A DNA stretch of 64,000 bases from Absidia repens (taxonomy: Eukaryota; Mucoromycota; Mucoromycetes; Mucorales; Cunninghamellaceae), in the NCBI GenBank assembly GCA_002105175.1, contig MCGE01000009.1:558001-622000 (forward strand), written 5' to 3'. The notes under the pieces are model-generated. The model saw only the letters and a program-made list of their open reading frames with translations. It ran no database searches and was not told the DNA's origin. The position numbers and the translations under genes were made by a program. Of this stretch, positions 37,579-49,150 are shown in pieces. The stretch's first letter is position 1; each line of letters begins with the position of its first letter.

Positions 37579-37990
37579 TCAAAGTTGGATTTGATTTCGA
37601 GAGTTGTAACGATGGACCAAAGTTTGACAAGAGCAGAAGCCCAAGAAACATGCGTACACAATTGCAGCTGAGAAACAGGCCTTGGCGGTGGCTTCTGGGT
37701 CATCAGGATCAGTAACGAATTCAGTTAGTACTTCTACCCTTGAATCAAAGGCAAAACCTAGTGCTACCTGTACGCAAGATAATAATAATAATAACAATAA
37801 AAAACATCCAAGAAACCATATCATAAAGAATATTGTTTAAGATGAGAATTAAAAGGAATTTGCTTAGTTAGTCAACTAATAAATGGTCGGTTGAATGGAT
37901 TGGGGGAAAGTAACCTACAAGGAAAATAATACCAAAGACAGATAAAATACTACAGCAAACAGCATTTCCCGGACTAACAAAGGTCTTCAT
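37579..37990 (-). CDS. RNase-kappa-like small membrane protein (V-ATPase associated)
   Basis: Two exons on the minus strand, 37919-37990 and 37579-37767, give 86 residues. The protein begins MKTFVSPGNAVCCSILSVFG, then IIFL and VALGFAFDSRVEVLTEFV, then a second hydrophobic segment ACFSAAIVYACFLGFCSCQT and a basic end (LVHRYNSRNQIQL). Two membrane spans separated by an acidic loop, with the cysteines placed near the spans, match the animal RNASEK layout. That protein is now known as a V-ATPase-associated factor. Fungal homologues are poorly studied. The call rests on layout and short motifs, not on a computed alignment. Confidence 0.7.
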
Positions 37991-38439
37991 ATTCGATATT
38001 TTTGTAGGGAGGGAGAAGGTTAAAGAAAAGGGAAGAAACGTAAAAAGAGAAAAAGAAATAAAAAAGCGCGCTGGCACTGAAACGGTTGAGGGACTGAATG
38101 AAAAAACAACAACAATCATAGAGACGAGTCAGCCAATCATATGCCGATACTACAAGCAGTTCAATACCCGCTATACTTTGGTGACTTTGGTGAGGATCGA
38201 ATTTAACGCAGTGATTGACCCATATAAATTCCTCTCCTCTACCTTTATTATTAACATCACAACATCTATCTCACCCTTTACCATCATCTACATATACGTT
38301 TTTTTTTTTATTTTTTGGGACTTTCAGGCGTAAAACGTGGGCGGTGGCATCTCGAGTTTCGATTTATTTTTTATTCGAACTGTCGGGGATTATATTCGGC
38401 TTGGATTTTTTATTTTCTTCTTCCTGTTCACCCTCGAAT
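37991..38439. promoter_or_regulatory. shared divergent promoter region
   Basis: Lies between the start of the minus RNase-kappa-like gene and the start of the plus acidic-protein gene. A TATA-like ATATAAATT is at about 38222-38230 for the plus gene. Individual factor sites cannot be assigned. Confidence 0.4.
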
Positions 38440-39076
38440 ATGAATAGATTACCTTTTGGATCCTTTCACGCAGCTCATTTTAGTCCACAACAAGTACAGC
38501 AATGGCAGTCATATTTACAGAATATTCAGTCGCCCTTAGCCTTTCAGAACTATGCTCAAGAAGAGGTGCAACAATATACCAACGAATTCAATAAGGATAC
38601 AACATTGCCTACTGATCAAGACGCTGAGGGCGATCAAGGTGACGAAGACGACGACAACTTATTTTTATCAAAGGAAGCCATTGCTATATTTGAATTCTCA
38701 GAAGCCTATTCAGCACAACGTAAGTATTTGGATATGACGAAATACTACGTACACACAATATTTAACTTGATGAAACTTATCTTCTCTTTTTTAAGGGAAA
38801 CAAAGTAACACTGTAGATGATGACGACGTCGAAAAGGGCCAACAAGAAATCAACTCAATACTGAACATATCGACAGCGTTGCATTATGATGGAATCGAAG
38901 CACCTCCCACCTCACTTGTCCTTCTATCATCATCACCGAACCAAACCATTGAACCAAACTGTATTTTGACCAAACAACACCTTCTCAATTCGGCCTATTT
39001 GGAATCCTGTAGTCAGCATCAACATGAAGAACATGTCCCATTGATGATGTGGCCTGTGCTTCCCTTTAGATTATGA
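38440..39076 (+). CDS. acidic protein of unknown function
   Basis: Exons 38440-38719 and 38796-39076 give 186 residues with a closed frame (CAA C|GG join). The N-terminal half is Gln-rich (SPQQVQQWQSYLQNIQSP) and has two acidic blocks (DQDAEGDQGDEDDDN and DDDDVEK). Between them lies LFLSKEAIAIFEFSEAYSAQ, a well-formed helix that looks conserved. The C-terminal half ends in the hydrophobic LMMWPVLPFRL. No signal peptide or membrane helix. I do not recognise the family. The gene is followed 175 bp later by the ABC transporter in the same direction. Confidence 0.65.
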
Positions 39077-39250
39077 TAGTAATTTACACAATTTTGACCC
39101 ACTTCCTCCCATAAAGCGGAGTTCATCACCCTATTATTGAACTAATAAAAAACAAATGCACTTTTTTTTAAGGCGCTCCATTGTACCTTCTTTTCTTTCT
39201 TTCCTTTTTTTTTTTCTTTTTTTTGTGTGTCACCTCACTGCTAAAGAAAA

Positions 39251-40258
39251 ATGGATGCTCTAGCGAAAAAACACTTCCCAATGTCTTCTTCTGATGGTAT
39301 AGAATTCACCACGCCGCTCTTCATATCCCCAACCGTATTACTGTCTTTTATTGTGCTATTTTCGGTGGGTCGACTGATTCATACTCGTGCGTCTTCGTGG
39401 GTCGACTTCAATGTACAAGCACGGTCAAGATCCTGGACTGCTTTGATCAAGCTACTTATCACATTGTGTATTGGTGTTTTGCTTACGTTGCTGGTGGATT
39501 GTGGTGTTATCATAGCAAGGGCAGTGAACAGCTCTGTTTGGACTTCAACCACGTTGACGTTCTATGAAGCTGCCTCCTTTGTTGCCTGGATACTGTGCCT
39601 GTGGACCTTACTGGATGAACTCCACAAGTTTGGACAAGTTTACTGGATTCAGTATGCTTTTTGGTTTATGGCTGTGCTGGCAGAAACTTGTATCGGCTGG
39701 TTATGGGCCCTTACTGTTAAACATCCTGAATCAGGTAAGGAGTCGTCTATTTATATTGTTTTTTTTTATTTTTCAAGGTGAAACAATCAAGTTACCTACA
39801 CTATGACGTTTACTTAAATCTTACTTCTCTTTTCATTATTGTTAGGTGCCTCTTTGACGTTCTACGAACAAATTCTCTTGGGATCGTTTATTACTCGGTA
39901 CGTTCTACAATGGTTTTTGATTGTTTTGGCCATTGTGCACATCTTTTCTCGTCCATCAGTGGCGGAATCAACTCCTTTATTGAATACAAACGGAACTCCA
40001 AATGCGGATTATGGTGCAACGCCTGTGACAACAGCTTCATTGGCCTCAGAAAAACCAAAGAGCGCTTTTGCAGATTTCTTTAAGAAGATGGGTGAATTGA
40101 TGCCTTTCATCTGGCCTCAAAGCAACTTCCGATTGCAAGCCTTGGTGGTACTCAGTTTTGCTTTGATGGTACTTGGATTGGTCATTAATGCTTGTGTACC
40201 CTTTCAAATCGGTTATGTTGTGGATCATATTGGCAAAGGTAAAAAATTACACAAATGT

Positions 40259-40296
<38 letters not shown>

Positions 40297-42966
40297 GGAA
40301 ATCGATGACAAACTCGTTTTCTTAATGATTTATTGTATCAATAGGCAAATTCGCATGGGCTGCTGTATTGATTTATATTGGATTCAAATTCTTACAAGGC
40401 GGATCAGGCTTGATTCAATGTGTGCAAAACTTCTTATGGGTGCCTGTCAACCAGTATACCACACGTGAGGTCTCTATCAAGCTATTTGAACATCTGCATC
40501 TTTTATCTCTCAGTTTCCATGTCAACCGTAAAACAGGGGAAGTGCTTCGAACGATGGACCGGGGAACATCTAGTGTGGTGCAACTGTTGTCTCAAATTCT
40601 CTTCCAAATCTTCCCTGCCATTGCCAACATCTTAGTAGCTGTGGTGCTTTTTACTGTGACTTTTGCTCCCGCTTATGGTGGTATCGTATTTGTAACCATG
40701 GCTCTCTATCTTTATGTTACCGTGAGCATGACCGAATGGCGAACCAAATTCCGACGGGATATGATTGAGCTGGATAACTCTGCTCGTACCAAGGCTGTCG
40801 ATTCTTTGCTCAACTTTGAAACAGTTAAGTACTACGGAAACTCGGAATATGAAGTCAACCGCTACCGTGATGCTATTGTGGAATACCAAAAGGCCGACTG
40901 GAAATCATCTGTCTCGTTGAATGTTTTAAATCTGGCTCAAAACACTGTTATTACTGCTGGTCTTTTGGCGGGTTGCCTTTTGTTTGCTTATGAAGTCTCT
41001 CTTGGTCGATTAACCGCGGGTGACTTTGTGGTGTTTGTCAGCTATATTTCTCAATTGTATGCGCCACTCCACTGGTTTGGAACATATTACCGCATGATTC
41101 AAACCAACTTTATCGATATGGAGAAGATGCTGGATTTATTCAAGGAACAACAAACTGTGAAAGATATTCCTGGTGCCCCTGATCTCATCATCAAGGAAGG
41201 AAATATTGTATTCGGTATGAAAAATAATAATAATTTGAAACAATGGTAGAAATCTGACGGATTGTTTTTTTTTGTGCATGTACGACTAGATAACGTGACA
41301 TTTACGTATGATAACCGCCAAACCGCATTGAATGGAATTTCTTTTACTGCACCTGCTGGAAAATCTGTAGCTTTGGTTGGTCCTTCAGGATCCGGGTAAG
41401 AAGATATCATGTCTCAGGTCTTACATATTCAATACTAATATGCATTATCGCTATTATTTTAGGAAATCTACAATCATGCGATTGCTATTCCGATTCTATG
41501 ATCCAACCACGGGCTCTATCTCTATTGACGGCCAAAACATTCGCAATGTCAGCCAATCTTCCCTTCGACATAACGTGGGTGTTGTGCCACAAGATTGCGT
41601 GCTCTTCAATGACACTATCATGTACAATCTTCAATATGGCGATATCAATGCTTCAAAAGAAGATGTTTACGAAGCGGCCAAGGCAGCTCAAATACATGAA
41701 AAAATTATCTCTTTCCCTGATGGTAAGTATTACAAAATATGAAAAGAGAGGGGTACAGGCGATGAAGGAGGAAATATAGATGTTGATAACTCAATTTTTT
41801 ATGGAATAGGCTATGAAACAAAAGTGGGTGAACGTGGTCTTCGACTAAGTACTGGGGAAAAGCAACGAGTAGCTATCGGACGAACAATTCTCAAGAATCC
41901 CCCTATTATTTTATTGGATGAAGCTACCAGTTCTTTGGACACGTAAGAATGTGCATTAGTGGAACCAAAACAAACAAAATAAAACAATCTATATACTGAA
42001 TGCGCTTTTTTTTATTCTCTAGATTGACTGAGCGTCAAATTCAGCAAGCTCTCGCGAATGTGACGAAGGATCGAACAACAGTGGTTGTGGCTCATAGACT
42101 CTCGACGATCATCAACGCTGATTTGATTCTTGTGTAAGTCAATTAGGAAAAAAAAAAAAAAAAAAAAGTCGAGGAAACACGACTTTTAATTCATTGTATA
42201 CATTCGTATTGGTTTTTTTAGTATTAAAGATGGTCGTGTGGCGGAATCTGGAACACATGAAGAACTACTGAAACAAGGTGGCGAATCAAACTCTAATGGT
42301 CAAGGCATCTACTGGGAAATGTGGCAAAAACAACTACGTGAAGACAACGACACTGATTCTACTACCACTCTTGGTGAAAACAAAACTAAAACGCATACGG
42401 ACAAGGACGAGGACGAGGACGAGGATAAGTCGGTGATGGAAAGCGAAACACCCAAATCGACGAACACCGATAATGATAATTCCGCTAGTGACAAGCAGGA
42501 TCAGCAGCAGCAGCAACAACACGATGATGTAACAGCAAATCAACAAAATCAAGACCCCGCTGATATCATCGACAACAACAACAACAACAACAAAAACAAA
42601 AACAGCGAAGATAATACGCCGGTCAATCTAAAAAATCACCCAACGGCATTACCACACCTTGATATCCCTTCCACCACCACCGATAACACCGCAGTACCCG
42701 CTGTTAATGATGCTAACGATGAAGCACTTGTATCCTCGCCTGTTGACACACCGGATGTAGTGGCTGCCAACGAATTTCCTGATCCTCCAGTCCCTGATAC
42801 TCCAGTCCCTGATACTCCCGAAGCCCCAACAACATCTACTGACAGCGTCACCCAGCAACAAGACGACAGCAATAAGAATGCACAAGAAAAATCGAAGGCC
42901 AAACCGAAAAACAAGAAAAACCGCAAAAGAAAAAGCACTCGAAACAGCACGACATTCTCTAGATAA
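39251..42966 (+). CDS. HMT1: half-size ABC transporter, HMT1/ABCB6 type
   Basis: Putative vacuolar or organellar exporter; the S. pombe homologue Hmt1 moves phytochelatin/glutathione-type conjugates and gives cadmium tolerance. Eight exons (39251-39734, 39846-40238, 40345-41214, 41290-41395, 41463-41722, 41810-41942, 42023-42133, 42222-42966) give 1033 residues. An N-terminal membrane domain of several helices (about 20-240) precedes the six-helix ABC membrane domain (about 280-580). The nucleotide-binding domain has Walker A GPSGSGKS (split by an intron), Q-loop VVPQDCVLF, signature LSTGEKQR, Walker [11 protein letters not shown] and H-loop VVAHRLST. The extra N-terminal helices separate it from mitochondrial Atm1. 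An unusual C-terminal tail of about 215 residues is acidic, Gln/Asn-rich and ends very basic ([15 protein letters not shown]). An AT repeat sits in intron 2. Confidence 0.88.
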
Positions 42967-44370
42967 ATTACTTTAGTATAGTAACTTATAGTTTACTTTG
43001 ATGAATTTACTTCTCTTTTTTGAAATAAAATACCGGACTTTAAAAATATGGCAAGAGTCGTCTCTCTTTTTTTTTTTTTTTTTTTACCTTTTTTTGATAT
43101 GTTGCTCTTCGATTTTTATTCCAGCACTAGTTGATGTATACATTACTTATACACTCTCCTGAATCATATAACAATAGACAAACACAGACATATTATTGAA
43201 AGAGATCAGGTCAGTAGTATCCATCATTCTGCCCTCAGCTCAGTTTTACTATTCCCAATGTGCGAATTCTGAAATCAAGTTTACAAGGTGACACTCACGT
43301 TGTGTGAAGCATATGCGTATGACATTATTGGCATGATTGAGTAGGTAATATTAATAAAAATATGACATCCTATCAATGTGCTTATACTCACTTACTAGCT
43401 TTTCGTTAGCTATCGTGCTTATCCATTCACGAAAAATGCGGACGAAATGGTTGTGACAATTCTGGGGCAGTCTTGATTGATGATGTTGGATGTCGTGTAC
43501 AGTGAGTGATGCCTGACGGTTTGCTTATTTTTTGGACTTCTCATTTTTGACTTTTTACTTCTGGCGAACGGTACCATTCATCAAGTCATCATCAAGTCGT
43601 CGTCAATGGACATCAAGCTATTCAATCAATGACAGGACAAATATTAAGCATGGGTTAATGATGGATGATACAAATACTCGACACATTGATTGGATATCAA
43701 CAAACAAAACTCAATCGGTACAACCCTTTTGCTACTGTAGCAACAACTACGATTATTTGGAATGGGATGGACAGGAATAATGGCGCTGATACTCAGGGAC
43801 TATTATGGCAAGAGATCATCATCCTTCTCTCGGCTTCTATTATGGCAAGAATGGCATCATTATGATACCGTGTCCGTGTAGGGTTTAGTTTTATTTTTTA
43901 GCTAGTTAACTTGTTAGATAGTAGTGGATTAATTGATATTATCATTATTATTGTGAATTTGTACATAGTTAATAAAACATTACCAAATTGGTCTTTATTA
44001 CTATGTTATCTTCCGTTTTTTATATCATTGTTATTTGCTTTATTTGTTTGTTATTATTTGAACTTTGATCAATGTTTGATGTATCTTTTTTAACTTTTTG
44101 AATTTTGTCACTTTTTTCTTTTTCTGAATGGCGGTTATTTATATGTGTATTATAAAAAGCACGTTATTTGTCTTGTGCTTTTATGTTACATGTTTCGTGA
44201 TTTATGCTTTTTTTGTCCTTCTTTTAAATCTAGTCAAAACAACGACGAGAATAAAACTTTCTTTTTCCTTTCCTTCATCATTGCTCATATTTATACATCA
44301 TCATTAAAAATCGTATATGTGTATTTAATATCAATCCTTGCATCGCTTTTTCAATACCCGTTATCATATC
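42967..44370. other. intergenic, no gene supported
   Basis: HMT1 3' end (AATAAA near 43023), then 1.3 kb without a supported gene. CTATTATGGCAAGA occurs twice, near 43800 and 43847. A moderately balanced stretch at 43530-43865 shows broken frames only. The last 200 bp is presumably promoter of the CCCH gene. Confidence 0.5.
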
Positions 44371-45009
44371 ATGAATCCTATTCAACTCCCTCCTCCACCT
44401 ACGATGACAACATTCGATCATTACCCCGCTCAAAGATCTAACAGTGCCGATCATGCCCCATCACCAAAGACCAAATTAAAGAAATTGTCTTGTATAAAAC
44501 TGAATATTGCCGAAACTGGACCGAACTAGGTCATTGCAGGTATTAAAAAAAATCGAGGAACTTGGTTGTTGGAAATCATAATATTAATTTTCACAATCAT
44601 TTCCACTTCCATTCCTTTTATTAGATATGGGACAAAATGTCGGTATGCTCATGGTGCCAATGAACTTCGGAAGGCACCCCGCCATCTCCTTTACAAAACC
44701 CAGATATGTCGAGCCTACCATGAACAGGGAGAATGTCCATACGGTATTCGGTGCACCTTTATCCATGAAAATCAATACTCTCATACAAATATAAAAGGGA
44801 ACTATGTACTTCCAACATCTTCTATTTCATCCCCTGCATCTACTTCTTGCAGTAGCAGGACTAGCAATGAGGGTGGTGATGACCTGTTGGACTCTGCTGC
44901 TGTCACAAACATTTCTAACCCCGCTGTCAAGGAAGCACATACCGTGATCAAATACCATGATCTTTCTTATGAATACATATACCCTTATTTACCTCTCCAC
45001 TCTTACTAA
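44371..45009 (+). CDS. tandem CCCH zinc-finger protein, tristetraprolin/TIS11-like (5' end unresolved)
   Basis: Likely binds AU-rich 3' UTRs and promotes mRNA decay. The certain coding parts are 44445-44539 and 44625-45009. Finger 1 (LYKTEYCRNWTELGHCRYG, TKCRYAHG) is split by the intron; finger 2 is YKTQICRAYHEQGECPYG plus IRCTFIHE. Both match the C-X8-C-X5-C-X3-H spacing with lead-in YKTEYC/YKTQIC. The tail is Ser-rich. The start is a problem: an ATG at 44371 opens a plausible Pro-rich leader (MNPIQLPPPPTMTTFDHYP) in another frame from the finger. The finger frame meets a stop just before CTAACAG at 44438-44444, which looks like an acceptor. So either an upstream exon is missing from this model or a one-base shift breaks the gene. 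Confidence 0.75.
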
Positions 45010-46416
45010 TACTATTTAGTTTGACCCCCTTCCCCCCTCCCCTACAAAATAAAAAGAATAATAAAGTCAAAAAAAAATATTTATTTGGTAGAAGTCAATA
45101 TCCTGTCCTAACGGGTAATACTTAGGACATTCACTCACATACTTAATCAACATTTTTAATAAGCGCGAAAAGAGCAGGCCTAAATGCATTAGCATCTACG
45201 ATCTTGCATACTATATAATGAGTCAGAGAGATAGCTTGATTTTTAATGAAAGCAGCATATTTTAATGAAGCTTAGTGGTAAATACCAAACTAGTGACGTG
45301 GAGTTCCTTGAAGCAATGATTCTATTGAAGGAAACATGAAGGAAACAAATGAGAGAACTAACCAGTGATCAACACTGTATCTAAAGCGACTTTTGTAAAA
45401 TGGGAGCTAATATACTGTACAAGGCATGCAGACTTGAGGGAGATAAAAGAATGATCTCCAGGAACAGAGCAGGTCATGGTATAAAAAAAAAAGTAATCTC
45501 TTACACAAGACATTACAGAGACGAATGGGACATTTTTCATTGAAGCAAACAAAAATAGACACGTTTTATTCAGATGAAGATACTAACTAAGATCAAGCTA
45601 AGCTAATGAAGGCTCCAAAAAGCCAACTAATGGTGGTTCCAAATCCTGAAACCAAAATGAAAGGGTTTCCCCATGCATCTTGTAATCCCTGTTCTGAAAA
45701 CCCTTCTCACCTAGTCCTGACACTAATCTATGTCCACCATAACTTCAAAAAAGCTGAAGAAAAAAAAAAAAAAAAAAAAAGAGAGCGAAAATAAATATTC
45801 ACGTGTGCGGGGTTTGAAAGCTTTTCTGTGAGCTCTAGGTATACCTGCACACATCAGAATGGACGAAGCAGTTTTGATTTCCCGTTGATATCGTTATTGG
45901 AAGTCTCTATTGTAACTACATCTAAATAAAATAAGCATTACCATTTTAATATTAGTTTCTCTCTCATATGGCTAACTGCCATACGGAATGAGTTTACCCA
46001 CACTGCGTCAAACATCATTGAATGTAAAACTGTGAATGTAGCGTAACCATGAAGAACATCGCTGGCTCCCAATGACGCTTAATATATCGGATGGATCCGA
46101 CGTAGAATTAATTGATATGTAGATTTGGTAGGGACGTGCGAGCATCAAAGTGGGGATGTCCTGATGAAGCTCTGCCCTGTTCTATCGGATAAATGAAAAA
46201 TACGGTGTTTGAATTTGCATTGATGTAACCCATCGCTTACACTCCAAGTGATAAATTTTTGGACCCTTTTTCAAAACCCTTGCCATCGAGGAAGGAAAAA
46301 CAAAAAAGAAAAAAAGAAAAAAGAAAAAGACGTATGATCTTTCCTCTTTATCATTATCTATAAATTAGTACAAACAGTTCCCCTCTACCCATATATTTTT
46401 TGAGATTTCAAAACAA
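45010..46416. other. intergenic with R1 copy 6
   Basis: 3' flank of the CCCH gene (AATAAA near 45047), then R1 copy 6 (about 45205-45820), then about 590 bp of AT-rich DNA before NagA. No gene seen. Confidence 0.6.
45205..45820 (-). repeat. dispersed repeat R1, copy 6 (near full length)
   Basis: Read on the minus strand: TTTCAAACCCCGCACACGTG near 45817-45798, a T20 tract near 45760-45780, AGTGTCAGGACTAG, TTCAGAACAGGGATTACAAG, ATGCATGGGGAAACCCTTTC, CCACCATTAGTTGGC, ATCTGAATAAAACGTG, AATGAAAAATGTCCCATTCG, GTCTTGTGTAAGAGATTAC, CTTTAGATACAGTGTTGATC and TTCATTAAAATATGCTGC. It has the same order as copies 5 and 7. Confidence 0.8.
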
Positions 46417-48104
46417 ATGGCTCAAGACGAAAAGCTTTACAAAATAATCAACGCTAAAATTTTACATAATCATGAACTTTTAGAGAATGATTATCTTTGG
46501 TTTCAAAACGGTAAAATTGTGGATGCCAAACGGACATTTTTTGAGCAAAGACGAGAACCTGATCAAGTGATTGATGCGCAAGGATGTATTGTGGCTCCAG
46601 GGTTTTTGGATATTCAGATCAATGGATCCTATGGTATCGATTTTGCCGATCATGACGGATCAGAGGAGAAACTGAAACAAGATATTGCCACCGTCGCAAA
46701 AGGATTACTACAGGATGGTTGTACTTCCTTTTGCCCTACCGTCGTCACCTCCAAACCAGAAGTGTACTCAAAGGTATTGATGGATATTGCAACTCCGCCT
46801 TTTTTTTTCTTCATCCCAAAGGTACCCACGCTCATTCTCTCTTTTTTTCTTTTTTTTTGTGTGTGCGTGTGTGCGATTAGGTTCTTCCTTTCCTCCGCAG
46901 GCGACCAGGAAATGCAAAAACCAATTCTGAAATCTTGGGTGCTCATGTGGAAGGACCATTCATATCTCAGGAAAAAAAAGGTGCTCACGATGTCGATGTG
47001 ATTCGATCGGCCCCCAATGGTATTGCCGACTTTGATGATGCGTATGGCCCAGAATTGAAACGTGGTAGTGATGCTGTATGCATTATGACAGTGGCGCCTG
47101 AAATAGACGGAGTATTGGATGCTATGCCGGAACTTATCAAACGTGGGATAACAGTCTCTCTTGGCCATTCTGCTGCACAGATCCAGGCTGCTGAAGCTGG
47201 TGTTGCTAAAGGTGCATGTCTTATGACCCACCTTTTCAATGCCATGTTACCTGTAAGTCTAGAAAAATATATATGAATCGGTAAAGCTATACAGTTAGTG
47301 ACAATCTATATTCACATAGTTTCACCAACGTGATCCTGGTATGGTAGGTAAGTATCAATTTACCAAAAAAAAAAAAAAAAAAAAAAAAGGGGCTACTTTA
47401 TGCATGTGTTTTATCGTCCGTTCTCACATTTCACGATGTTCTTCATTTTTTTTTTTTTTTTTTTTTAAAAAAAAAAGGTATTTTGGGTGCCACTGACTTG
47501 CCACCACCTGAACAACCCGATCGACATCCACTACCTTCAACTACCAGTCCGGATCGACACCAACCCGATCCAAGACCATTCTACGGTGTGATTTGTGATG
47601 GTAAAGCGAATTAGGTTATTGAACATATTTAGTTGTGACACTGAAAATTTTAACTTCTTTCAATTTTTTTTTTTTTTTTATGCTTTAGGAATCCATGTAC
47701 ATCCAAATTCTGTACGTATTGCCTATTACTCGCATCCTAGGGGGTGTGTTCTTGTCACCGACGCTTTATCAGCAGCCGGACTTCCGCATGGTACTTATCA
47801 ACTAGGTGGACGTGATGTAGAAGTGCGTCATGGTGGTGCTTATATCAAGGGAACAAATACTTTGGCGGGTAGTACGGTGACTATAGACCAGGCGGTGCGC
47901 AACTTTTGGAAATTCACGCGGTGTACCAAAGTTGAAGCTTTGGAAGCAGCTACGCTACATCCCGCCCAAAGTCTAGGGATACAAGATCGAAAGGGAACCT
48001 TCACTCCTGGAGCCGATGCTGATCTGGTGTTTCTGGATGATGATTTGAACTTGAAAAGGGTTTTTGTACGGGGAGATGAGGTAGTTTTGACGAAAAAACG
48101 ATAG
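46417..48104 (+). CDS. nagA: N-acetylglucosamine-6-phosphate deacetylase
   Basis: Removes the acetyl group from GlcNAc-6-phosphate to give glucosamine-6-phosphate in amino-sugar and chitin catabolism; cytosolic. Exons 46417-46773, 46881-47252, 47320-47347, 47478-47600 and 47689-48104 give 431 residues. Amidohydrolase-fold landmarks are all present: APGFLDIQINGSYGIDF, GAHVEGPFISQEKKGAH, VSLGHSAA (metal-ligand His), THLFNAM, the DGIHVHP segment, and VTDALSAAG with the catalytic Asp. Length matches the eukaryotic AMDHD2/NagA family. Exon 3 is only 28 nt. The acceptor before exon 4 is odd: a T-run is followed by ten A's directly before AG (47467-47477). The poly(A) signal AATAAA is at 48166-48171. 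Confidence 0.93.
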
Positions 48105-48435
48105 AATTGATGATTCGTTTGGATTAGTTTTTAGTAATAGTTAGCATATTTAACTTTTATGTATCAATAAAATCGGCTTTTTTGCTTATTGCCTCTACGT
48201 TTATTTGTCGTCGCTGTGATATTGATGGGACTCGATGAATGAGAAATTCAGTCTCCAAAAAAGGGAATTATAGTCGACTCTAATCATAATATGAAATTCG
48301 GAAGTGGGTGTGTATGCATTATTTGGGAAAGGAACAAGACTTGTGTAAGGGGATTTCAGAAAAAAAAAAGATCTGAGACCGTTTATTTATAGTGGGGAAA
48401 GAGGGGTAGGGAGATTATGCAATTTGAAATGGATA
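48105..48435. other. convergent 3' ends
   Basis: Holds the nagA poly(A) signal (48166-48171) and the 3' flank of the minus disordered-protein gene, with an A-run at 48360-48369. No gene seen. Confidence 0.6.
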
Positions 48436-48810
48436 TCAAATATTCTTCAAGTCGATTTTTCCATAATGCTGGTTACCAGTCAGGCCACCAACACCTTGTT
48501 CGGGCTGGTCTTCCACTTTATGCTGATTTTCTGATCCTTTTTGATGGTGCATGACCTTGCTTGTTTTTTCATTGGTTGCGGAATCAGAGAATGATACTCT
48601 ACGACTATCAGTTGAAAAGGAATTCCTTTGAGCGTTGTTGTCAGCATTGCTTTGACTGTTATCAGCAGCGGTAGAATTGTATCCTTTTACGCCATTGCTA
48701 ATAAATTCTCGGTCGTCATTTGTCAAGATTGTGTGTTCACTTCTATCATAATCACTATTGTGAGATTGTGATTGGGAAGTATTATTGGCTGCAGACGTAT
48801 GTTCACTCAT
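48436..48810 (-). CDS. small disordered hydrophilic protein of unknown function
   Basis: Single-exon frame of 124 residues, ATG at 48808-48810. The composition is highly polar (Ser, Asn, Gln, Asp, Lys, His), with no hydrophobic core, signal peptide or Cys. Segments such as NDDREFISNGVKGYNSTAA and the end GGLTGNQHYGKIDLKNI look less random than the rest. It resembles stress-linked hydrophilins only in composition. It sits alone between nagA and the BRCT gene, with about 340 bp of free DNA upstream. The frame is long for a chance minus-strand ORF in this AT-rich DNA and has sensible codon use, so a real gene is likely. No family is recognised. Confidence 0.6.
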   Translation of the reverse strand: MSEHTSAANNTSQSQSHNSDYDRSEHTILTNDDREFISNGVKGYNSTAADNSQSNADNNAQRNSFSTDSRRVSFSDSATNEKTSKVMHHQKGSENQHKVEDQPEQGVGGLTGNQHYGKIDLKNI

Positions 48811-49150
48811 ATTCTGTTATTTTGTCGATAATATTTAGAGAAACCAGTATCTTCGAAGCAAATTCGTTTTTTTTATCTGAATTGAAAAATTATGCTAGGG
48901 TATGTGCGGTGAAGAATGAAACATTAATCTTGTCGTTCCCGAAAAGTCGAAAAATCCTAGATGATACAATACTCCCATTTTGTGGAATCAATCAAAAATA
49001 TGTAATGACCTTGCGCTAGCTAACGCTTTTTATGCCTTGACGTGTCGGCTTCGCGTCTCGGGGTTTAAACGTGCTGAAAAATGAACTTTTTTTTTTTTTT
49101 TTTTTTTTTTTTGCCTTTCTTGCTTTGCCATTTCCATTCAATATTTGATC
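48811..49150. promoter_or_regulatory. divergent promoter region with a T23 tract
   Basis: Between the minus disordered-protein gene and the plus BRCT gene. Contains a GC-richer patch (49040-49072, with GACGTG and CGCGTCTCGG words) and a T-tract at about 49088-49112, some 40 bp upstream of the BRCT start codon. Factor sites cannot be assigned. Confidence 0.4.
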
